NCBI GenBank assembly: GCA_947247005.1
Contig: OX365950.1
Span: forward strand, 12,722,720-12,786,719
Direction: 5' to 3'
Source of the DNA: Spisula solida
Lineage: Eukaryota > Mollusca > Bivalvia > Venerida > Mactridae
Length of the DNA: 64,000 nucleotides
The notes below the pieces were generated by a model. The model was not told the DNA's origin, made no database searches, and saw nothing but the letters and a program-made list of their open reading frames with translations. A program made the translations under genes and the position numbers. Within the stretch, counting starts at the first letter, position 1; each line of letters begins with the position of its first letter. Positions 10,615-21,000 of this stretch are shown here, in pieces.

Positions 10615-13600
10615 CTGAAAGATAAAGTAACACCATCTGTTAAATTCAGTGTTAATTTGAATAATAACATTTAAAATTGTTACATGATACGCCTTTACTA
10701 TTGTTTTTTTCTGATGGGCTGGACTAGATAGCACTGTCCGATGAAATGAATCGTTTCATAACTACGCGCTTTTACTTAAAGGACATTGTGTTATTTTCGT
10801 ACGCAAATAATCAAAATTGCATACTTTTATTTTTAGTTGTTTGAATTGGGAATGTTTTAGATAATATCTAAGATTAAGCCAGATGTCGTAAGGTCATAGT
10901 TACATCCTTGCCGTTCGATAAAAATGTATCTGAAATCCTTCTTGAGAGGCATGCTATGTTGAAAACGTCAGAGTGACGGGATACCTCAAACAGACGATAC
11001 ATTTTTATTGCAAAAGATTGCAATTTAGGCGGGCTACAGCACTGGTTAAGCTATCAAAAGATTGGTTTTGTTTTAGTTTATATTAAAACGGTATCGATGA
11101 TGGCAGAACAGCACTAGTGGTTTTATTTCGTGACGTCCGAGGCAAGCTATTTAACATTACCATTAGAGCACAACTACGGAACAATAACACAGAATATATC
11201 AAACCTTGGCCACACATGGTCCCTGAGTAACCAGCAGCACACGACAAACAACTTCCGGTCATGATGTTACACTGTGCACCATTAATACAGTTTCCACAGG
11301 TCATATTACAGTCATAACCGTAGGTACCATCTGAACATTCTGGAAATGCAGACAAGTTTGAAGAGTTTAACAAGTGGAGGAAGAAAAGTCACATAGAAAG
11401 CACACTGCCTCACCATACTAGTATGTACTAGTGGCCGGTTCGTTTAAGGATAGGAGCATTTTCAGTAGCAGCGAACAGAAAGACACGACAATCGAACGTA
11501 CCCTGACTTCAATGGCGTTGTAACTAAATACATTATAGCACATTAACGAGACTCGATTGAACTTATTGTCGTATATATACAGTGCGGAATCTTTGTCCTG
11601 AACCTCTATTAGCATAATTTAACAGCTGATATGTTATCTTTATTAATAACCCCGATCGTATGTTTTCATAAGCGGGAGTATCAAGAAGACGCACGCTTTG
11701 TATTTACAAACACAGATATAAAAGACCGATATTGCAAGATTTGTTCGCGGAAATTGATATAGTCAACACAAGGACCTTGTAAAAGGTTAGGGTCACGTCA
11801 AATTATCCGTGCTATATAACCGTTCTAGTATTGAGAGCCAAACAAAATCATTACCTTCATTACAGTTGTCACCAATATAACCGGGATCGCATCCATCATC
11901 ATGACAACTTCCATTGACATTGTCACATATAGAATTGTTAAAACACGCGCCACAATCGTTCTCACAATTTGCGCCATATTTCCCGTCAACACAGGCTGAA
12001 AAAAGAAGACAGATTTTACACATGCATGTTTTTCCTGTTATTTCTTGGTCAACATTCTATGTACAGTTAAAACACTCAATAGAAATTGGGCATCACGCTT
12101 ATTTTTGCAACGTCACTTGTATGTGAGTTTCTGAATGTGAAATTCGGAACGGACATCGTTGTAGAATTGGCGTATAAGAAGCGAAATGCTATATTATATT
12201 GTCTCTTTGGATACAAAGTATGGGTGTCAGAACGCTACTTAACCTACTGCATAAACGTTATGTATACGTAATGATAATAGTCAAATAGGTCATGTTTTAC
12301 TAAATTAAAACACAGTTAACCGATTTTATTTCACCACTGAAATACTAATAAAGGAGCAAGACGAAAACACTACGGCCAATGTAAACAATACTTTTATGCC
12401 GAAATAGCAATTCTTTGTTAGATAAACTATACATGAACAAGTTAATTTTCCAAAATGAGTTGTAAGCGAGTTATACTAATATTCAAATTGCTGACTAAAT
12501 ACAGATTCTACCAACGTATTTTAGGCTTAATAAATATACGGTCTGTAAGAGTACAACCACTGAAATACAAGTGTATATCCTTACAGTCACACATTGGAGT
12601 GGACCATCCTGCCTCGCAGACAGACGGACACTCTCCTGTAACTCTGTTACATGACTCATTATTCTCACACCATCCACATTGCTCGGAACAATTGTTTCCA
12701 TATGTGCCATTGTCACAAACTGAAATATGAAGCTAACCATATTAATATCAGTATCTCGACTAATACATCACTTACCTCCGAACCTAATCAAAACTGCGGT
12801 AAAGGCAACCCTCCCTCTACAACTGAGTAGATATAAGCTGGTCGATTTTTTGGCGGTGTTGGTGGCAACAGTGATTAAATTCTAGCTGTGTCCTAAATGG
12901 CTCTGAGAATATTGTCAATTAACATTTAAGTATCATTGATTGGGCTTAGGAAGAACACTATGTTAAGTAAACGTTAAACAATATATCAAACATTACCTTA
13001 AATATGCATATCGCATAAGCCCGCCCGGCTAGTGCTTATATTGAACTATGACCATAGCTATCCGAGTTCGATTCCCTTGTGGACGGAGTGTGCTCTTCCC
13101 TGACATTAACTATGATTTTGTCTAACAGATACAGAAACCATGTTAAAAATCGGTCAGTTGCGTAAGAAGAATAATAATGGCTCTATTGGTTGATACTTAT
13201 TTCCTGGAAAATCTTTATCTCAGCTGAATATTATTCTGCATTGCCACGAGTCTACTGTATACATTGTATCTTCTTTCGACATTTTAGACTCATGTTTAGA
13301 CCACACTGTCAACAATCGTTGTAATATGTAATACGGCCATTACACAAGCAATACTACAGTTATACGAGACAATTATAACTTATACAAGTACATTAACCTA
13401 CCTTCGTACGCTTCGACTTCACATATTACTAAAAACCCAGTTCTTTCAATTCTTATCCAATGTATTGGTTTTGCAGGGTCGATGGAAATTTCAAATTTGG
13501 CATCTGTTGGATAATCTGTCCCTGGATTTGTGTAAACAAGATCGGCACTGGTACCTGATCCTTCAGCAGTTTGTGCGTACACCGTGAAACCATTCATCTG

Positions 13601-16158
13601 TGCCCCGGCAACTGTGAGTGAAACAAGTCGTTGATAAGTCGTCACATGGCCAAATGAAATTACAATAACGGTTATCTGTGTATTTAATGCAATTACAAAT
13701 GACAATTTTCCCAAGAAAAACTGTATTAACTGTTAAAATGTTAGAACATTCAACGCATTAGGAATAAACCATGTTTATTCTGATGACAGTATCGCCTCGC
13801 CTAGCAGCTTTTGTGCTAATACTTATTCATTAATTATATCCAATTTTAATAGCAAGATTTAAGATATGCATTGTATACATTGTATGTGTACTTGTTTTTG
13901 AAGCAAGATTGAGTTGATGGATACATCAAGAACACAAGATAGCGCCTTGCACACACACTCATCCTGAAGGATATATTAGAAACACTCAAAACCATGACAC
14001 TCGAAAATGAAGATGTATATATATATAGGAAATCCCTTTATTGGAATGCTATAGTTATATTACACTGTTATTTGTAGATACGCTTTTAATAAAGTGCAGT
14101 AAACTAAAAGCGATTACAATATTGTTATATATATACATGTACTCACCTGATGTGTCTGTTCTCCCGTATATAACAATCAAGCCAACGGTATAGGTGTCAT
14201 TGAGGTCGACTTGCCAGTAGTTGAGTGTCCCATCAGTGGGGTTGTTAGATGCGCTACAACATCTAGATGTTTCAGCATTAACATCAGTACAACCGTCCAC
14301 TGCTAAACTTGGGATCCATGTGAACATGCCATCATCGTAGGTCTCATACTGTGTGGCGGTTTTGTTGGCAGCTATGTTTGTATCTGTGAAGGAGAGGGAG
14401 AATATTTGCTATTAGGTCTTTTAGTATTTCAACTTTTTAGGACATCTGACAGCTAACACTATGTATTTCAGCTGTTTTGCTGTTGAAACTTGTTGATTCA
14501 GCCTTTCAACAGCTTAGACTTGGGTGGATCATTTACTTGTTCAATTGCGCATTGTGCCTTGTATATTTTTTATGTTTTCTGTGCTCGGCTGGTTAAGTTG
14601 AGTGCTGCCTTCCCTTTGTGATTAATTAATATAATTTTGTTGTTCTTCAGAATGTACCTTACTTTGTGTTACCATAACAACCGAATGTCAAGCGAAAATG
14701 CTTGTTGTGTTACACAAGCTATATTGAACTTGGAACACAATCAATGTGGGCGTCACTCTTGTATTTATCGAAAGTTTGACATTAAGCAAGAATCTCGACC
14801 CATGCGTTGCATTGCCTGTTATATGGACATGCTATATATTGAATAAACCTTGAGAATGTTAGCTTTTCTATTATGTTATGTATGGGAACAAGCATTTTCT
14901 CATGACATTCGGTTGTAATGGTAACACGTATTATGGGACACCATATAGTACATTTGTATCGCCAAATCAAATACTAGTACATAATTATTTGGTTGTACTC
15001 ACTGGTCGCCGTATCGTTTACAAGTACTTTGTTTAGTATTATAACACTTCTTACATTGCCCCAGTTTTAAATACAACTTGCATTCGGCTAATAGTTTTAA
15101 TATTCTGTATCATCGGTCAACAGTAAAAATATTACGTAAAAGGAGGTTTGAGATAAGATCATGGGTCATCTTAATGTCTATGACGCACTCACCTCACACG
15201 CTGTAAAACATTTAGCATTATTCCATTTACAAAGTTTCAGAAAATGATAAAACTGTTTGTTGTACTTAATATGACTTTCTCGTATTATCGTGCATCAAAT
15301 GATTGAAACTGTTTGTTCATTAAAGTCTGAAAACGTTAGGATTGTTTTGCGTTTGACTGAGACAGTCGTAGTGCGAAGCCATTTGGTCTTCTCCCTCCCT
15401 GCCTAATTGGCCAATGATCTCCGGTTTCGTGGGAAAAGGCAGAAAGCGTGTGTGATACAAATAAAACAGGACGCGCTGTTCTAGCTCTTTCCAAATTAAC
15501 GTGCCTGGTGTATTGCACCGATACACGTAAGACTACCTCTGGGTTTCCAAACAGTTCATCTATAGTTTGATGGGAAACACTGTAAAGCTTTTCTGTAATT
15601 TCTAGTTAGGAATAATACAAATTAATCAAAAAGTGTAATTAAACTCAAATAAAGCCTACAATCAACGAAAGCCGCGTATATATGAATGCCCTGATAGAGC
15701 TTCCTTATATTATCGTTTCTCCCTGACTTTTCCTAATCTTAACATATGCTAGGTAAACTTATACACTTGTTAACTCGTGATCATGTATTTGAGTTGTTTG
15801 TTGTTGTGTACGCTGCCCTCTGTATGCTGGATGTCCGGTTATTATTCGTTTCTTTTGTCCATGAAGAAACTGAGTTACTTCCCTTTATAGAAAAAAACAG
15901 TGTACATGCATGTACAAATGTACTAGCAAAAACTACAGTTTCCATCTGATTCTGACGTTTTCGTTTGGTGTTAGTTGTGAATCCAAAAATGTAGGCTTAT
16001 CCAGAACAGAAACAGGGTTATATCTGTCGTGTGGCTATTAAGAAAATTAGTGTCATAGAATCTACGTGGTATAATTTATACTTACTTTTTAGACCGATAT
16101 TTAATCCATTAGAAAAACAAAATAAACTAAAGATCCAGATAAGTGAGTTGACGTCCAT
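10418..16158 (-). CDS. Secreted or membrane-anchored F5/8C (fucolectin-like) lectin with EGF-like repeats, 375 aa, 7 exons
   Basis: Coding exons on the minus strand are 16086-16158, 14147-14383, 13402-13611, 12585-12719, 11855-11995, 11205-11339 and 10418-10614 (73+237+210+135+141+135+197 = 1128 nt, 375 codons plus TGA). All six introns are GT-AG and phase 1, and the frame stays open throughout. Residues 1-19 are a signal peptide. Residues 24-172 form an F5/8 type C / fucolectin-tachylectin-like domain with AVDG, YWQVDL and the closing CEVEAY. Residues 174-310 are three MEGF/scavenger-receptor-type EGF repeats with eight Cys each. Residues 311-346 are a fourth repeat with only six Cys. A hydrophobic C-terminus (about 350-368) follows, with NRQMF at the end, fitting either a tail-less membrane anchor or a GPI signal. 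Family members bind carbohydrate or act as recognition receptors; the ligand here is unknown. Introns carry MITEs and repeat fragments. Confidence 0.86.
11205..11339 (-). CDS. Exon 6: EGF-like repeat 3 (8 Cys)
   Basis: Residues 266-310 with spacing CSDGTYGYDC, CGNC, QC, SC, SC, MC. The acceptor is TTCCAG; the donor GTTTGA is weaker than those of the other exons, but it keeps phase 1 and the frame. Confidence 0.85.
11855..11995 (-). CDS. Exon 5: EGF-like repeat 2 (8 Cys)
   Basis: Residues 219-265, beginning CVDGKYGANC and ending GYIGDNC, with eight cysteines in the MEGF-type order. Bounded by a TTCAG acceptor and a GTAATG donor, both phase 1. Confidence 0.87.
12585..12719 (-). CDS. Exon 4: EGF-like repeat 1 (8 Cys)
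   Basis: Residues 174-218, beginning CDNGTYGNNC and ending STPMC. Eight cysteines. Acceptor TTTCAG, donor GTAAGG, phase 1 at both ends. Confidence 0.87.
13010..13105 (+). repeat. Possible tRNA-derived SINE head in intron 3
   Basis: A box-B-like GAGTTCGATTCCC near 13070-13082 follows a weak box-A-like 'ccggctagtgc' by about 45 nt. The acceptor-stem match is poor, so this is at best a decayed tRNA-derived element. Confidence 0.3.
13402..13611 (-). CDS. Exon 3: second half of the F5/8C-type lectin domain
   Basis: Residues 104-173, from VAGAQMNGF to CEVEAYEG. The closing 'C-E-V-E-A-Y' strand is typical of fucolectin-related F5/8C domains. Acceptor CTCACAG, donor GTAGGT. Confidence 0.86.
14147..14383 (-). 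CDS. Exon 2: first half of the F5/8C-type lectin domain
   Basis: Residues 25-103, from NTNIAANKTATQ through SLAVDGCTDVN, YWQVDLND and VIYGRTDTS. These are the hallmark N-A-x-x-K-x-A-x-Q, A-V-D-G and W-x-V-D-L positions of the fold. The vicinal 'SRCCSAS' stands where many fucolectins have a Cys-Thr-His-Thr-like ligand segment. Acceptor TTCACAG, donor GTGAGT. Confidence 0.88.
14420..14622 (+). mobile_element. Truncated copy of the AGTTGAGTGCTGC-end repeat family in intron 1
   Basis: About 200 bp corresponding to 9820-10058 and ending 'gttaagttgagtgctgccttccc'. It lies about 40 nt upstream (in gene direction) of the exon 2 acceptor. Confidence 0.6.
14660..14935. mobile_element. Hairpin MITE in intron 1
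   Basis: The segment 'gttaccataacaaccgaatgtc' with 'aaaatgcttgtt' (about 14667-14709) recurs inverted at about 14887-14925. This makes a roughly 275-bp element with imperfect ~50-bp inverted arms and no coding capacity. Boundaries are approximate. Confidence 0.55.
16086..16158 (-). CDS. Exon 1: signal peptide of the lectin/EGF gene
   Basis: ATG at 16158 starts MDVNSLIWIFSLFCFSNG, a hydrophobic signal peptide. The donor is AAAAA/GTAAGT, phase 1. The start is chosen because it joins in frame to exon 2 and is conserved in the paralogous exon at 2286-2358. Confidence 0.87.
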
Positions 16159-16275
16159 CTTCGGCTTTGGTTCGTGATAATTCTGTTTCTGACCGTCAAA
16201 TCTCTCGTCGATAAATTAATCATAATCTAGGTGGAGCCCTGATTTATGGCCCCTTTATTGTCCCCTATCCATCTA

Positions 16276-16292
16276 AACTTTATTATATAGTA
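16276..16292 (-). promoter_or_regulatory. TATA-like core promoter of the lectin/EGF gene
   Basis: The minus strand reads ACTATATAATAAAG about 125 nt upstream of the ATG at 16158, in the same relative position as the TATA-like tract of the paralogous exon. Confidence 0.45.
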
Positions 16293-16299
16293 ATTATAA

Positions 16300-17618
16300 T
16301 GATACTATTGTTTACCAGAAGTTTTAAGTGTTTAACCTTGTAAATAGTTTATGACTTTCCCATAATTGAGAACAAATCTTACCCACTATCAATGTTAAAT
16401 TGTTATGTTTCTCTAGAGACTACGGTTATTTCCGCATCTTGCGATAAAGGTGTGTACTGTAGCAATTCATGTTACAACGAACTGGGTATCGTCCTCTACT
16501 TCGTCTTCTATTTATTTCCATGATCCTCTTTGGAGCATTGTCGAAAAATGTGTGAATATTAAACGATTGCTGGATACATCTTTGTAAAATACATGATACT
16601 GTTTTATCAAAGAATTCTTAAACTTACGTTCATATTTAAATTCTTAATTATTCTTTAAAACCTACATATTGGTGACAGGATAACTGAAGCATAATTTATA
16701 TCGAACAACATTTTATCACAATTTACATAGAATAGAAATTATTGCAAGGAAATATTACCCATGAACATATCATACATATATACAACGTACGAATATTAAC
16801 ATAATAATGCATACATAAAATAAAAAAATATTCCGGTCAAGAGCACATAATAAATTATAAAAATTAATCAGAAAAAGGTTATACACAGAGTTTTTCATTA
16901 TCAAAATAAGTATGAGATATCGTATAGAAGTTAAGTCGTTTTCCTACATAAATTATAATGGAGAAATACATATGTTAAAGAATTATAATTAATTTAAATG
17001 TGAACGTAAGTTTAAGAATTTCGTAAAAAATACACAGAAGTCTGAAGATGCCAGACCTGAATACCTCGATGGTGAGGCAACTGTTAGTAGAGCTGGAAGT
17101 GAGTTTTATAGGCATATACCATATTATCCTTTTATCGTTACAACCTGTCTTTGACCTACCTTTATAAGTACACAACCCACACGTGTACGGTTTTAACGAC
17201 TCGGATAAATTTTACACTGGCATCGACCCCTACTTTAGTTACGAATATTTTAAGAGTCGACCCTCGTTATCTCGAACCTTTTGGTTCGCCACAACGATAA
17301 CTCTACATAAACTTATGTGGAAGCACTTTGTGTAAATGATGGAATAAAAACGGTAATCTCGAAAAACTTCGACTTAATAAAAATTCTTATTCATAAAGCG
17401 AGCTCGGTTAAACGAAAGTCAACTGTACATCGGTAAGTAATTGGCAATAATATTTCAATTGTCAAACCCACAATATTGTTATTTATCAAAATGATAAAAA
17501 ATTACATAATTTGAACATCAATTAACATACACGGACAACAACACAACATCATGATAACAACAAACAGTGCAGTAAACAGTGAAAATGCTTGAAATGTCTA
17601 ACTTGACATAAACTTATC
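16300..17618. other. Intergenic, no gene recognised
   Basis: Spacer between the 5' end of the lectin/EGF gene and the 3' end of the channel gene. It is AT-rich. Around 17250-17400 'gttatctcgaacc'-like words recur, but no ends could be defined. Confidence 0.4.
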
Positions 17619-17877
17619 GCTGGCTTAGAATAAGAAGGCAAGTACAGTATCGATATTTTGAGAAAACAGGAAAAAACTGTCTGAAAACTACCCTTTACTT
17701 ATAAATGGAAAAACAAGCTTTTTAATCTTAGGTTTGGTCATCATGAACAGATCCGATTTAAATGAAAATAAGCCCATAAGAAGCGCCCCATGATGCGAAT
17801 TTCAAATATGCATGAGTCTTATACATTTTTGTATATGGTCATAAGTAGTACTTACGACATTCTCATTCTAAGCCAGC
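17619..17877. mobile_element. 259-bp TIR MITE just downstream of the channel gene
   Basis: The ends are inverted: GCTGGCTTAGAAT at 17619-17631 and ATTCTAAGCCAGC at 17865-17877, with similarity continuing through 'agaaggtcgtaagtac'. It lies about 60 nt past the stop codon at 17937, so it may be in the 3' UTR. Related copies are at 27813-28040 and, as a left end only, at 63143-63172. Confidence 0.8.
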
Positions 17878-17936
17878 TTTATACTTGAGCAGTTTGTCGG
17901 AATATAATTATATTAAACAATTTATGATTCACAACA

Positions 17937-18092
17937 TTAAGGTGTCCAGAACAAATACGACCAGTAAGCCATGTTAAAGAGCACAAACACGACAGGGAAA
18001 GCAATTCTTGAAACACGATCTAATGTCCGGGCTTTCTCGCGACGACTTGGTGAGAATACGTTGAATCTCGGCTTCTTGATTTCATAAACAAC
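17937..18092 (-). CDS. Channel exon 9: end of M3-M4 loop, M4, stop
   Basis: Residues 360-410. Basic loop [17 protein letters not shown], then M4 ([16 protein letters not shown]), ending SYLFWTP and TAA. Acceptor TTCACAG, phase 0. Confidence 0.9.
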   Translation of the reverse strand, partial: VVYEIKKPRFNVFSPSRREKARTLDRVSRIAFPVVFVLFNMAYWSYLFWTP

Positions 18093-21000
18093 CTGTGAAT
18101 GATAATTCAAAACACATAAACGTACAAACATCTCGGTGGTTTATCAAAATATTAATCATTTTTCAGTGTTTTGATTCATTATATTTTCCTGACTTGAACT
18201 TGTTATTGAAAGAATTAGATCACGAAAAATACGTAAACTTGTTTCAACGATGCTAATAGTCTTCAGCAGAAATTCTCATCGAGGTAGTGATTTCCATTTG
18301 AGTGCGAGACGTCTCGAGTTTGATCTCAGACCGTGGCATACCGAAATCGTTAAAATGATACTGGTACAACTCCTATCATTGGCGCTCAGTATACGGTTAG
18401 TTCCAAGTAATTGCTAGTTTGTTCAAAGTCGTTATAATATGACTGGATAGCCTTCATTGAACTGAAATAATGTTGCTTAGTAGGACTTAAAACAATATTT
18501 GAAAAAAATAGTTACTTCCCTTACATTAGTGATCTGTACAAACTTGCATCAATATCCTCAAATGCGTTTAGAAGTAAGTTTGTTATGATTCAGGTAGAGT
18601 GGACTTCGGAGGTACGTAAATATGAATTTGTGAACGATTTGTATTAAATTATTTATTCGGGTTTAGCACAATAACTCAACAATGTTTCAGTTATATACGG
18701 TGGCAGACTCACTTAAACCAGTTTTCCCTAGCCTTTTTAAGTATTAAGTTACTCTTTCCAAAGAAGCAAATTTTTACAAGTGGGCAAAATTGACAATTGT
18801 TGTCAAATGTGCATGGAAGTGTGGTGTGACACACCTGCCACGACCGTGAATCGAACCCGGATCAAGCGAACTAACCACTGGACTATGACCGCTGCTGCTG
18901 TCCGTGTGAATGTATATACTGATTGTATGCCAATAAATAGAGCATGTTTTACCTTTGGATCTGTGTCCAAGTCTTTGTTGTGTCCGTTTTCTTTCATGGA
19001 TAATGCCACTTCAAGTTTGCGACGATTTTGAACACGGGAAAACACATTGACATACGCAAACTCGATGAGAGCAGAAAATACAAATATCAGGCAAGTTGCC
19101 ATCCATACGTCAAGGCCTGAAACGATGTTTGAAATAGGTCAAGCCTTTTTATATTCCACATGTTTCACGGTAGAGTGCAATTAGTGTTGCATATTTGGCA
19201 AACGTTTTTGAGTCAGCACGCATACGCTAAAACCGTAAACAGGCCAACTGTTGTAATTATAGCACACAAACCACATTTGAATGAGTACAAACACGTTTTC
19301 CTGTAAGCATATAAACGCTTTGTTTCCTTGGATCACCGAAATGCTTTCCTGATACTCAGCTAACGATATTATAAGTTGCGAAGTATATCGCGTGCTTACG
19401 ACCGAAGCGTTTTAGTACTGACGCAAGATGACATCCGAACTTGTCACCTTTAGGACGCTGTATATTGTGCAAGATATGAGAACTGAATGAAGCACTTATA
19501 CTGGTATCTCGGTGATAATGGACGTATGAATAATTGATTATGTCATCATGAAATTCGAAACCTTTACGATGCATAGGAAATGTATTTTATCAACATTTCA
19601 ACAATAATTCCAGCTTATATTACATTATCTTCACACGTAATGTGTATGCACTCATGCTTACGAGAAAATATCCAATTCCACGTGCATTATCAGTCTTTAG
19701 ATTTGTGTTTATTATTCATATGCTACAGTTTACAGTTTTTGTGCTTATCTACACTACTAGTAGACAGAAGTACCTTTGAATACCTATATACAGTTCACAT
19801 ATAATAACATATATACATTACACAACATGTATATTATGTATCATATTACTGTAAACCAACCAACACAGTTCGCCAGTGGTATGAATCGGCGAAAATAAAT
19901 ATCCGAGATGTTCCAAACTCGAAATAAAAAAGGCGAACATTTCTCTTTTTGAATGGAAATCGAAAGAAAATAGCGTGTGTTGATTACAGTATATAGCAAT
20001 GCTTCCAGCGAATATATCTATGTACATAGAAAGCCAATGTAAAATACAGGCTGTATACTCTCTGGACAAGACTACATACCTTTAACGTAAGACACTTTTG
20101 GTAGCGATGCTCTGGCACCGGAGCTCTGTGTGGTCATAGTGAGTACGGTAAGGAGACCAAGTGATATCCGGGCAGGTACGGCATCTATATCCAACCAGAA
20201 TGATACCCAGGACAGTATAACTATGAGGATACTCGGTACGTAAACTTGGATCATGTAATAACCCAAACTTCTCTCAATCTTAAACTGTAGTTCTACAAAC
20301 GAGTAATTCACTGAAATGCAGAAAACGTGTTAACAAATCATGTACGGGCAATGTTTCGATTTTACATGCCTGTAATTGCAAACAACTGTAAAGTTTTCAA
20401 CTTGAATTAAAGTTGATCGAGCTTGCTATTCTTTAAATTCAGTCAAAATATCACAGCAAGGTATGTATTATGTATTCCGAAAATGACTATTTGTATGAAA
20501 TAAGCATGACAATGGCGTGCATTAGAAATGAAACTATTACACCATGTAGGTACCGAACCTAAATACCCCAAACCTTCTAAGAACTTAACCATTGAGCATG
20601 CAATTATGTATTTCAGCACTTTTGATTTACGTAAGTTTTGCCTTTGTACACAGTTTCCTGCAAATCACATATTAAACACACTTAAAGCATGTTGTTGAGC
20701 AGTTACTTCTGGTTGGAGTTGGACATGTACGTCAACGAAACTTTGAGGCTCATATATCCGTTAGTTTGTTTAAATGTGCGGATTAAAATTTAAATTGACT
20801 TCAAAACAATGCACTTCTATACCATTATAGGTATGAGTAAGGTGTACGTAGCTGAATGTACATGTAGATAACTGGACAAGCGTAAAGGTATTTGTACATC
20901 CCAAACAATACACATACCTACCGTCATTATATTGTTTTTCACCGACCAACGTTTGAAAACTTCCAAGATAGAACTGTGCTACCCGTAGGCGAGGATCTTT

